A DNA stretch of 64,000 nt from Symbiodinium sp. CCMP2592 (lineage: Eukaryota; Sar; Dinophyceae; Suessiales; Symbiodiniaceae), in assembly GCA_905221615.1 (NCBI GenBank), contig CAJNDT010001225.1, forward strand, positions 372,001 to 436,000, given 5' to 3'. A program made the position numbers and the translations under genes. Shown here one piece after another: positions 22,265 to 31,414 of this stretch. Position 1 is the stretch's first letter, and each line of letters begins with the position of its first letter. The notes beneath the pieces were generated by a model. That model was not told the DNA's origin. It searched no databases and saw only the letters and a program-made list of their open reading frames with translations.

Positions 22265-24406
22265 CTGGGCATGTCCCATGACCATCTCACGGATCAACTG
22301 ATCGGCGAAGGACTGTGTGTAGTAAAGATTGCGTGCTCGACGTACATGCAGCGTGGAACCAATTGCTGATAGATTGACATAGCTAGGTCCTGCTGCATCG
22401 AGAACCAGCCTTATCTGCTTGTCTATGTAGCTGATACGCTCTCCGATGGCAGGCTCTATGGTTCTCCGCATCAAGGATGCACTCGTCTGTAAGAAGTTTG
22501 AGACAGACGTCTGGGACGATGCAGCATGGTCGTAGAGTGACAGAGTGACTTTGATCTGCTTGGTTCCGGAGTATACGTACTGATTTTTTGCGGTGTGATG
22601 CTTCTGCACATGGGTTCGGAGGTATCGAAGTTGAGTGAAGGATCGAAAAGGGCACAGAGGACATCGTCTCCTTCCTTCAACCCTGGGTGACTTGTTTCCC
22701 AAATCCTTCAAGACAGCGTCCGTCTCCTCACACAGAGAGCCGATGATGTTATCCGAGATGACTGGGTTCTCGGCATCGTCCTGACTAAGCCTGACCATAC
22801 CATGGGAAGATCTGCATTTGTCGCCCATGCCCTCATCCGAATCATCCGCCTCAGAGTCCTGAGATGCTCCCGCGGCCATGTCGAGAAGTATAGCAGACTT
22901 AGCATCCGTCTTGTCCTTGGTGTCACGTCTCCAATATGTTAAGATGGTAGAACGGTCGACTGCTGACAGACATGCGTCCTGGAACTTCATGATGGACAGC
23001 TTGTAAACGTCGGCCCCGTCTATGACTGTGGCAATCTTATTCGTGGTGTCGAAGCGGATAGATACGCAGTGTGGGACTCCGTTACCTTCGTAGTCGTAGT
23101 GCAAAAGAAAGTTCTTCAGGTGGTTTGGCGGCAAGCCCACGCACGACACGAGGTCGACTTTCACCATGGCAGCCACAGACCGGTAGCTTCGGTACCCGAT
23201 CTTTCTTGCATCCACATTCTCCTGCTGTCCGTCATCTTGTACAGCTGACACGATTGCTGCTTTGCTTGTGGGCATGGCGTGCCACATGCTGCAGGGAATG
23301 CAGTTTCCACTCACCTTGAGCAAGTCTGGCAGATTCGAGATCTTGTTCACCAGTGTGCCCTGATCGTGTATCAGCTGAATGAAGTTGTAATGTTTCTTTG
23401 CCACGACCTTGACATTGAACGAGGTCTGCTTGAGGATCACTTCCTGGCAATCTCGAATGTATTCGTCCACGTTCTCGATGGCATCAGTAGACACTCTAAG
23501 ACCATCGAAGTGTAAGGACAAATGCTTGGGTTTTCCCCTCAACACGTATTCTGACCACACGTGCAAGATTCTGTCCTCTACAGCATTCCACATGAGCGAC
23601 ATGATCGTGGCTGTTGGAAAGGTCTTGGTCTTGTTGTCAACGAGGCTCCGGTAATCGTCGTGGAGCAAATTGCATGCCACCCATCTCACAAACAAAGCAA
23701 TCCTCTGCAACTTCTTGATTTCCTCGCAATCCTTCAACTTCTTGGGGGGTGCGCCACCGTTGAAGACAGTGTTGATGACGTCCTTCCCCTCAGCGTGCTG
23801 CAGACCAATCTTGGTAATGAAGTCGGAACGTTTCTCGGCAACCTGCTTGAAGACGACATCCAGATCATCGGGAAGAGCGGGATCTGGACTCAGCTTCTGG
23901 ACAATCTGGTATATGAGCGTCAGACAACAGTTGTGAATGTCCAGGTCTACCGTGTGGCCGCCGACAGCGTGCACTTGAAGTCTCCGGGATATAGACTGGG
24001 CACTTCCCACAGAACCGTACCGACGGGCCTGGATGGAGTACTTCTGCTTGGCAGAGTATGCGTACTCGACCTGCTTGATCGTCTTCGCGGATGAATATGT
24101 TGCCGCAGCGATCTCCTGCATATTCCTGTCCTCAGGATTGCCATCTTCGACTGACCGTTTCTGTTTGAGGCGTCTTCGCGGCGCAATCACAGCAGCAAGA
24201 CGTGCTTCATGATCCACAATCTTCCGAATCAGACTCTGATTCTTGGTGAAGAGTTCTTCCTGCTGCAATGATTTTCTACCCTTCTTTGGTGCAGGAAGCA
24301 TCGACTCATAATACGCCTTCAAGTTTTCTGCATTGGCTGAACGTGCAGCGCAGGACGAGGCGTATTTCTTGACGAGGCCGACGTCGTGCTCTTCTTCAAA
24401 CTTCAA
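22265..24406 (-). CDS. Family-A-like DNA polymerase (TV-Pol type) with C2H2 finger
   Basis: Predicted DNA polymerase of a self-mobilising element. In order: RYGSVGSAQSISRRLQVH then VDLDIHNCCLTLIYQ (metal-binding Asp, motif A), GKDVINTVFNGG (motif B with Lys and a Y/F-x-G-like end), and LSLHFDGLRV (motif C). These match the transposon-viral polymerase group related to family A polymerases. Further on a C2H2 zinc finger (CPLCPF...HVQKHH) and a helical stretch lead to GHAQ at a GT donor (22264). The frame can be read on into a 440-bp (CA)n tract as Cys-Val repeats, but that is an intron artefact. After splicing the reading frame continues into the transposase part. Confidence 0.65.
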
Positions 24407-24690
24407 GCGAGTCTCCTGACTTGGGTATCACCACGCCGGGCTTGTCAGCACATGTTCTTCCCTTCGCAATAGCAGATCTGATCTTACAGTCTCGTGCTCG
24501 GGCATCTGGTCCCACAAATCACTTCTTGACAGATTAGGATGTTCGTCAGGCTTCAAATTCAGTTTCTTGAACTCGTAGAAGGACATTACTTCGAAGTCTT
24601 TCTCCAGCATCTGCTGTACCAAGTAACGTCGAAGATTATCCCAGGCAACATCTTTGTCTTCACGTTCCGCGGTCTTCCGTTAAGTACCCA
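24407..24690 (-). CDS. Linker coding between helicase and polymerase (shifted frame)
   Basis: The minus strand reads EREDKDVAWDNLRRYLVQQM and continues ...FYEFKKLNLKPDEHPNLSRSDLWDQMPEHE to a stop at 24428. The next frame opens a few bases later as PSQETRLKFEEEHDVGL, the start of the polymerase part. The gap is too short for a normal intron, so one or two frameshifts are likely. Confidence 0.45.
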
Positions 24691-24701
24691 TCGCCTCCGT
24701 T

Positions 24702-25991
24702 TCAGTAATCCTCGATCAGCTGGTAGCAATCATCTTTGCTGTAATCCCGCTCGAAGGCCCACTGTAAACGTAGACCAGCGATGGAGGCTTGCGACGTGGT
24801 CAGAAATTTATTCAAACTCGGATCAGCCTCGAAGATGCCATCTTTTTCATGATACTCGTAATTCGCGAGAAATTTCTTGTGAATGAACCGTGCCTTCGCT
24901 TTCAAGACCAGAGACCGCCGGAATATGGAGTTGAAAGTGCTGTTACCCACACCAAGGAATTTCATTATCCGATTGAGCTCCAGTCGAACCCATCCAATAG
25001 TGTGGAACATCTTGGTGCTGTAATCGTACGGCTTTCGTCCCATGATCCCATCAGCTGAGATTGTCTTCTTGTAGAGGTCAATGTGAAGCTTCTTACTGCT
25101 TTCAGGAGCCTCCTGACCGGTCATGATGAAAGCTTTTGCAAAGGTTTCGACTTGCTTGCGAAGCTCCTCGTCCAGGTACCAGATGTTTGGATCAAAGTAC
25201 ACATGATTGTGTTTGTACATTTCTGATAGATGCAGTGAGTACAGGCTTTGTCCAACACCGCCAGGAGATATCCCTATAAAACATCGGTCCACGTTGAGTC
25301 CTCGCTTTGCAATGGCAATGGCAGCCTGGCAGCATCGGAAAACGTCCACGTTACACCAGAAGGTACAGGCATAGAATTTCTGCAAACGCTCCATGTTCAC
25401 TTGTAGAACAGGATCCAGCAATGGATGTGGGATCTTGATGTAACAGTTGTTTTGAGGCCCCTTTTTAACCACATCTAGCGGATTTCCAGACGAAGGGGAG
25501 TCATACACAAAGCATAGGTCGTCGTAGCAGACTGACGCCGACCTCTGGTCCTCCGTCTCGCACCACTCTACCAACAAAGAAACCAATCTGGTCTGCATCA
25601 GTTCCATGCGAACACTGCAGGACAACTTCCAAGACTTTTCGGCTAGATCAAGGGTCCATGACTCTGCCGTGTCAGCTGCGCCTCCGTCCCCATGTCCAGC
25701 GGGATTGACTTCCTCATTGCCTGGACGATCATCCTCCGACATATCCAGTCTTTGCGGATAAGCAGGTTGCTGGAGTCGTCGGGTCGTGGCGTCACGACAC
25801 GCATCCAAGAAAGCTTGCTCGGTCTGGAAGGATTGCAGGTCGGACACGATAGCTGCTGCGACCGCCTCCGTCTTACGCTGAAGTTGAGGTCGCATGCGTC
25901 GAAACATACCTTCCAAACATGAGATCTGCAGAATATTCGCTGAGAGTCGTGCCGACATTGAAGGCTGGTCAGAAATAGTGAAACAGTTCAT
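24702..25991 (-). CDS. SF3/D5-like helicase of the mobile element
   Basis: 429 codons. The N-terminal part is acidic and low in motifs. The C-terminal half reads FIGISPGGVGQSLYSLHL, which fits a P-loop (GGVGxS) except that the usual Lys is Gln. FDPNIWYLDEEL may be the Walker B region, and ADGIMGRKPYDYSTKM...IGWVRLE follows as a conserved-looking block. I read it as a superfamily-3/D5-type replicative helicase domain, common beside mobile-element polymerases. The first 28 residues overlap the nuclease gene, so translation may start at the internal Met at 25907. The frame stops at 24702, only 300 bp before the polymerase frame begins; linker coding lies in another frame between them. Confidence 0.6.
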   Translation of the reverse strand: MNCFTISDQPSMSARLSANILQISCLEGMFRRMRPQLQRKTEAVAAAIVSDLQSFQTEQAFLDACRDATTRRLQQPAYPQRLDMSEDDRPGNEEVNPAGHGDGGAADTAESWTLDLAEKSWKLSCSVRMELMQTRLVSLLVEWCETEDQRSASVCYDDLCFVYDSPSSGNPLDVVKKGPQNNCYIKIPHPLLDPVLQVNMERLQKFYACTFWCNVDVFRCCQAAIAIAKRGLNVDRCFIGISPGGVGQSLYSLHLSEMYKHNHVYFDPNIWYLDEELRKQVETFAKAFIMTGQEAPESSKKLHIDLYKKTISADGIMGRKPYDYSTKMFHTIGWVRLELNRIMKFLGVGNSTFNSIFRRSLVLKAKARFIHKKFLANYEYHEKDGIFEADPSLNKFLTTSQASIAGLRLQWAFERDYSKDDCYQLIEDY

Positions 25992-26522
25992 GCTGCACGA
26001 TGATGAAATTCAGCTACTCTGGGACAACAAAAAAATGAGGCCGCCAATTCTGGAACGTGGATGCATGCTATGCTGGAGCATCTGTTCAATGGATATCAGG
26101 TTAGACCAGGTGCAATGAAGGGTGAGCTCGATGCTGCAATTGCATTAGTCTGCGAAATGGGTGATGTCGAGGTTTATCGTACGGAGTGGTGCATATACGC
26201 TTCACGGGAAGATGTTGCCGGCTCCATTGATTTGGTACTGAAATCTAGTCAGGATGACGCATTCTACCTCGTCGACTGGAAACGCAGCGAAAAGCTGCGG
26301 GAGAAATACGTTGGTTATGGCAAGTTCATGAAACCGCCTCTGCATGATCTTGAGGATTGTCAAGGCTGTCATTATAGAGTGCAGCTCAACATTTATATAT
26401 GGATCCTCCACGTTTTTAGAGTTTCCGAAAAGTATGCGTTGGTTACAGGATTTAAGGCTTCGGGCTCAGGGTTTTATGCGCTTAAGAAGGACTTTGGGGT
26501 CTTGCAGTGGTTGAAGGTTTAG
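25894..26522 (+). CDS. PD-(D/E)XK nuclease of the mobile element (one frame break)
   Basis: Predicted Mg-dependent DNA nuclease. The first frame (25894 onward) ends ...LLWDNKK at a run of seven A (about 26030-26036). The second frame then gives GTWMHAMLEHLFNGY, ...AGSIDLV... and YLVDWKRS, followed by HYRVQLNIYIWIL. These fit the nuclease core: an acidic helix residue, the Asp of GSID, and D-x-K in DWKRS, as in RecB/lambda-exonuclease-type folds. One extra A (or two fewer) in the homopolymer would restore the frame, so this is either an inactivating slip or an assembly error. It is divergent from the helicase and overlaps its upstream end. Such nucleases process DNA ends during replication or recombination. 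Confidence 0.7.
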
Positions 26523-27900
26523 GGTTCAGGAGTCTAGTGAGGCTAGTGTACATCTCTGGAAGCGAAACGTCAGGTCCTTTGGAGTAGCATATTGCTAATC
26601 ATGCTTGTTGACGGCGTGCTAGTAATCAGGGGTCGACATTGTCACTTCGAATTCAACCAAGGGCTTGCTTATACGGCCTTCTAAGGATTCTGTAAACAGT
26701 CTGCAACAATTTCATGCCAGTGTTTTGTGCGGTTAGCAATCAGCAGTTAGGGTTTTAAGGGGTTTGGAGCTTTAAGGTTTCCGTGATTTAGCTTTATTGG
26801 CCTAAATGTACTTCCAAGCCCTTTTAGGCCTGAACCCAATGCCCTGTTAGCCCTTTGAGCCCTAAACCCTAATCCCTGAACCCGAAAAAGCCTAGACCCA
26901 GATAAAGTGCAGTTCTGTGTCTCTGGCCACTGTCACTTGGGTGTTGGGGGGAAGTGTCTTGTGGGCGTGCGTGCATGTGTGCGTGTGTGTGTGTGTCGCT
27001 GGGTTCAGATTTTCGGTGGTCATTTGGCATCGTTGAGGGCCACCTATACCCACAGGCTCCATAGTTGTTCCTTCTTGGGATTAAATTATAGGATTCTATA
27101 TATGAACCACAAAAAGGAACTATGGAGCCTCTATAGGTAGGCCTGGGATGTGATAACGCAATTTGCCTCCCCCTGTCCGTTTAAGATCTCTGCGTAAAGC
27201 AGTGTATCCCAATTGCCCCTCCTCTGAAACGACTTGAAAAGAACCCTCATGTGGCGTAAAGAGTTGGGGCCTCAGAACCGCAAGACCTACTATACAAAAG
27301 CCAAAAGCCAAAGAGCTTCGGGTTTGCAAGACATAATATACAAAACTCAAATCCAAACAGCTTCGGGTTTCGCCGCTGATCTCAATACAAACTGGCGCCA
27401 CAAAGTTCTAATACTGACGGTTGGAGGGGCATCAGCGCCAAACATCCATCACATGTCAAGTCACTCTGCTAGGCGACTACCTTCGGCAGAAACGGCCTAG
27501 ACGACTAGGACGACAGCCTACAAACGAGAGTGGGAAAACCGTGTCCCCAAAGGCACATAGACGAAAAAAACAATAAGCTCCATAAACCCTCTAAAGACCA
27601 TACTGTAAACCCCATGAATAAACCCTGAACCCTACAAAGTCTTAGAAGCCCTAAAGCAGAGAGGCCGGACACGGGATGCGGCTAAGCCGCTCCCCGGCAC
27701 TGAGGAGCAGAAAGACCGGAGGTTGATCAGACATATCAGATCAAAACTGAAATCTGTGAGATATGAGCCGAACTCGCAGAGAGAGAAATGGCCAAGCAAC
27801 AACTTGTAACAAATATAACATTGTTGAGAAGCGTGAAGCGCAGTGTCACGTGTGGAAGTAACCTTGCATTAACTAAGGCTGCAACCTTCAGCAACCCACT
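26523..27900. other. Right flank of the mobile element
   Basis: Unique sequence to about 26740, then telomere-like patches resume, with one family-4 foldback. No gene recognised. Confidence 0.4.
27042..27141. mobile_element. Foldback family 4
   Basis: Arms CTCCATAGTTGTTCCTTCTT and complement, core TATATGAACCACAAAA. Confidence 0.85.
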
Positions 27901-27948
27901 GAAACCATGAAGTCACAAGCAGTTCTCACTTCTAGTCGGAAACGACTT

Positions 27949-29418
27949 CTACACATGGCGCAGCTGATCCTGGACCGCACTGCTGTCGCCACCAAATCCG
28001 GCCATCCCCCAGGTCACGACAGATCCATCGTCCAGGATTGCAGAAAAAGAACAATCGGAAGCTTGGATGTGCTGCACATTCTTCAGCTGCTCTTGGACGG
28101 CACTGCTGTCGCCACCAGCAAGGGCACTGCCCCAAGTGACCACAGCTCCATGACCCAGGATTGCAGCAAATGCGACACGCGAAGCCTGGATTTGCTGCAC
28201 ATTCTTCAGCTGCTCCTGGACGGCACTGCTGTCGCCACCACAGTCGGCACGGCCCCAAGTGACCACAGCTCCATCACTTAGGATTGCAGCAAATGCACCA
28301 CCAGAAGCTTGGATGTGCTGCACATTCTTCAGCTGATCCTGTACCGCACTGCTGTCACCACCATATCTGGCTTTCCCCCAGGTCACGACAGATCCATCGC
28401 CCCGGATTGCAGCGAAAACACTATCAGAAGCTTGGATTTGCTGCACATTCTTCAGCTGCTCCTGAACGGCACTGCCGTCGCCACCAAAGTCGACACCTCC
28501 CCAAGTGACCACAGCTCCATCACCCAGGATTGCAGCAAATGCCGTGTGAGAAGATTGGATCTGCTGCACAGTCTTCAGCTGCTCCTGGACGGCACTGCTG
28601 TTGCCACCATGGTCGGCCCTACCCCAGGTGACCACAAATCCGTCACCCAGGATTGCAGCAAATGCGACACGCGAAGCCTGGATTTGCTGCACATTCTTCA
28701 GCTGCTCCTGGACGGCACTGCTGTCGCCACCACAGTCGGCACGGCCCCAAGTGACCACAGCTCCATCACTTAGGATTGCAGCAAATGCACCACCAGAAGC
28801 TTGGATGTGCTGCACATTCTTCAGCTGATCCTGTACCGCACTGCTGTCACCACCATATCTGGCTTTCCCCCAGGTCACGACAGATCCATCGCCCCGGATT
28901 GCAGCGAAAGCACTATCAGAAGCTTGGATTTGCTGCACATTCTTCAGCTGCTCCTGGACGGCACTGCTGTCGCCACCAAAGGCGACACTACCCCAAGTGA
29001 CCACAGCTCCATCACCTAGGATTGCAGCAAAGGCACAAACAGAAGCTTGGATCTGCTGCACATTCTTCAGCTGCTCCTGGACGGCACTGCTGTCGCCACC
29101 ATGAGCGGCTCTATCCCAGGCGACCACAGATCCATCATACAGGAGCGCGGCGAATGCAGAGAAAAGGTTGCCTTTCCTGGTGGCTTTAAGCTGGACTTGG
29201 TTCACATGTAGAGTGAGCACGTCTCCACTCATCAACTTCGCTTCTGCAATAGTTTGTGATCCGCTCAGCGCCTCTCCAGAGGAATTCAGCAGCCTTCCTC
29301 TACCCACGACCAGGACACTCTGGGCACGAAGCTTCAATGACTCAACAGATGCATCTGCCTCCACTTCCAGACAGGCACTCTTGCCGCTCAGCAGATGCAC
29401 GTGCACAGAAATCGACAT
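27949..29418 (-). CDS. UBL-domain RCC1-repeat protein, paralogue 1 (intronless)
   Basis: 489 codons in one exon. Residues 1 to about 78 form a ubiquitin-like domain (MSISVHVHLLSGK..., ...MSGDVLTLHV). Ten RCC1-like repeats of 41 residues follow, each of the form FAAILGDGxVVTWG, then GGDSSAVQEQLKNVQQIQAS. They should build a beta-propeller for protein binding. Full RCC1 repeats are nearer 50 residues, so these are compact. Repeats 3-4 and 7-8 are identical in sequence. The stop falls at QLRHV, matching the stop of paralogue 2. Lack of introns contrasts with neighbouring genes and fits retroposition (inference). Ubiquitin-pathway involvement is only suggested by the domain pairing. Confidence 0.85.
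   Translation of the reverse strand: MSISVHVHLLSGKSACLEVEADASVESLKLRAQSVLVVGRGRLLNSSGEALSGSQTIAEAKLMSGDVLTLHVNQVQLKATRKGNLFSAFAALLYDGSVVAWDRAAHGGDSSAVQEQLKNVQQIQASVCAFAAILGDGAVVTWGSVAFGGDSSAVQEQLKNVQQIQASDSAFAAIRGDGSVVTWGKARYGGDSSAVQDQLKNVQHIQASGGAFAAILSDGAVVTWGRADCGGDSSAVQEQLKNVQQIQASRVAFAAILGDGFVVTWGRADHGGNSSAVQEQLKTVQQIQSSHTAFAAILGDGAVVTWGGVDFGGDGSAVQEQLKNVQQIQASDSVFAAIRGDGSVVTWGKARYGGDSSAVQDQLKNVQHIQASGGAFAAILSDGAVVTWGRADCGGDSSAVQEQLKNVQQIQASRVAFAAILGHGAVVTWGSALAGGDSSAVQEQLKNVQHIQASDCSFSAILDDGSVVTWGMAGFGGDSSAVQDQLRHV
28168..28908. repeat. Internal duplication of RCC1 repeat units
   Basis: About 250 bp at 28168-28420 recurs almost unchanged at 28660-28908. The offset of 492 bp is exactly four 123-bp units. 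It corresponds to protein repeats 3-4 and 7-8. Confidence 0.8.
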
Positions 29419-30370
29419 GATGCTTCGCAGGGTGGTCGCTTGATGCAGGACCCAAGACTACAGCCTAATTGATCATGACATTCAGGAGCCCCATTTTCTA
29501 GAAGAGGATTTTAGTGTATCTTTGTGTATACTTCTACTCAGCGAAGGAAAATCGTTGGCAAACTTGCCTGCCACTGAACCCTAAACCCTAAAATATTGGG
29601 AGGCCTCCACCGACTCATACAGACTCGAGACCTGGCTACCAATTTCAACAGTCCCCAGGCATATGTATAATTGCAGCTTAGGGTTGAGGGTTAAATACTA
29701 AGGGAAATTAACAACTATCACAAATCGATAATCAGTACAGCCCCTGGCCGTCTTGAGCCCTCAACCCGAAACACTAGAGCCCCAACTCCCCGGCTTTGCA
29801 AGTCTCATTCGCAACAGCATCGCTATACCAAACATGAACTTGTTGTGCACCCGAAGGTGTTTTTTTAAGGGTTTCGGGTTCAGGGCCAGGGGAGCCTTCC
29901 GTGGCCGGGATCTCAGTTCCATGAAACCTTGTCCCAGTTCAGGAGTTCAGGGTATAGGGTTTCAGGGTTTAGGGTTTATAGAGTTTAGGGTTCAGGGGTT
30001 TAGGGTTCAGGGGCTTAGCGTTTAGGGCTTAGGGTAAAGGTCTAACGGATCTTTCGAACAAATGCAAGAAACCTTAACCCCCAACCCTCGTCGACCTAAA
30101 CCCTAAACTCCAAAGCTCTATGAGAGCCCTTCCAAGACCTCTGAGACGTTCGAAACACTTGAACATGTAGCTTTAAGGACTCATGTTAACCATTCTCCAT
30201 GCATTCTCACGTTCGAGGATAGAGGGTTAAGGGTTTAAGGCTTGGGATTTTTTGAAAGCTTCGGATTTTAGTTCTGCCTTGTCAAGCCCTTGGGATTTGG
30301 GCTAAGGTTTCGCACCTTTAGGGTAGGATTCAATGTTCAGGTTGCATTTGGGGATCTTTATTTCGGGGTC

Positions 30371-30424
30371 CTCCGGCACGGAACCGTGGTGGATCTTGGT
30401 AAAGACACCCTGCGACACCAACTC
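30371..30424 (-). CDS. Candidate exon, unidentified gene
   Basis: 18 codons reading ELVSQGVFTKIHHGSVPE, between GCAG and a GA donor (GAG|GACC). A probable preceding exon lies at about 30515-30575 (KLPKDVPVQRSDEFVIV). Confidence 0.45.
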
Positions 30425-30837
30425 CTGCTGTGTTTAGGCTGTGGCTACTCTGGGTGGCTTAATAGGAGAAAGTGTAGGCAGATGGCTGTGGTGAGTTAGA
30501 AGGGGACCAACAGGGACACGATGACAAATTCGTCAGATCTCTGCACAGGGACATCCTTTGGTAACTTCGAAGCTGAAGTTGGAAGGCAATGATCCGGGTG
30601 GGGTTTAGGGTTTAGGAATCCCAAGCCCAGAGCGCACAGAGCATGCTGGCCATGGAATGAATGGTTCACGGCAAGTTAAGGAGCTGATCTCAACAACTGC
30701 AACACCCTAAAACCCAGCAAAAGCCCCAAACTCACAACCTTAGCATAACCGCCTAAACCCGAAACTCTAGTGTTGACCACCAAACCCTAAACCCCAGTAT
30801 CAATATAAACCACTACGAACCATCAATGCCCATATGA

Positions 30838-30953
30838 GGGAGTTCCCGAAGATAGGGGACCCTGATCTAGTACACTAAGTAGTAGGATCCTCATTATGAT
30901 CTTATTATGAGGACCCCCCAAATAAGGTACCCCGAACTTTCGGAAACTCCCTA
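30838..30953. mobile_element. Foldback family 2
   Basis: Arms around GAGTTCCCGAAGATAGGGG; core with AGTAGGATCC and TTATGA repeats. Confidence 0.8.
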
Positions 30954-30963
30954 ATGAGGACCC

Positions 30964-31113
30964 GGGCCCTAAACCCTAAACCCTAAACCCCAAACCCCAA
31001 ACGCTAAACCCTAAACCCTAAACCCCCAAACGCTAAACCCCAAACGCTAAACCCTAAACCCCAAACGCTAAACCCTAAACCCTAAACCCCAAGCCCCAAA
31101 CCCTAAACCCTAA

Positions 31114-31144
<31 letters not shown>
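30964..31144. repeat. CCCTAAA-type tract followed by (CA)n
   Basis: About 150 bp of CCCTAAA/CCCCAAACG variants joined to a (CA) run at about 31114-31144. Confidence 0.9.
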
Positions 31145-31148
<4 letters not shown>

Positions 31149-31280
31149 AAACCGACCCGGACCGCCTCAAGAAAAGGGCCGATAACTTCACGAGGAGCAT
31201 TCGCCCCTCCGGCGCCTTTGGCTGCGAGGTCCGCCGGGGGCATCACCGCGCAGAGGGCGAACGGCATGGCTGCTGTGGGT

Positions 31281-31414
31281 TTACTTAAAGGATCATGGGA
31301 CTCAGTAACTAGGGTTATAATTAGGGTAACTATACTTAGAACTACTTAGTTACTTATAACCCCAATTAAGCTACTTATAACCTTACTTACTATGTCCCCT
31401 GATCCTCCAAGTAG
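31281..31414. mobile_element. Foldback family 5 (GGATCATGGGACTTAGTAACT arms)
   Basis: Long arms with CTTATAAC-type internal repeats. Confidence 0.85.

Noticed and set aside
24407-24428. Tiny intron between linker and polymerase frames
   Set aside because: Only about 25 bases would be removed, too short for a credible spliceosomal intron; a frameshift is more likely.
27907-29019. Plus-strand repeat proteins rich in LLHILQLLLDGTAV
   Set aside because: Antisense shadow of the RCC1-repeat gene; the minus strand has the start, the UBL domain and the longer frame.
29419-29520. Dinoflagellate spliced-leader relic upstream of the RCC1 gene
   Set aside because: No match to the known leader 3' part was seen by eye.
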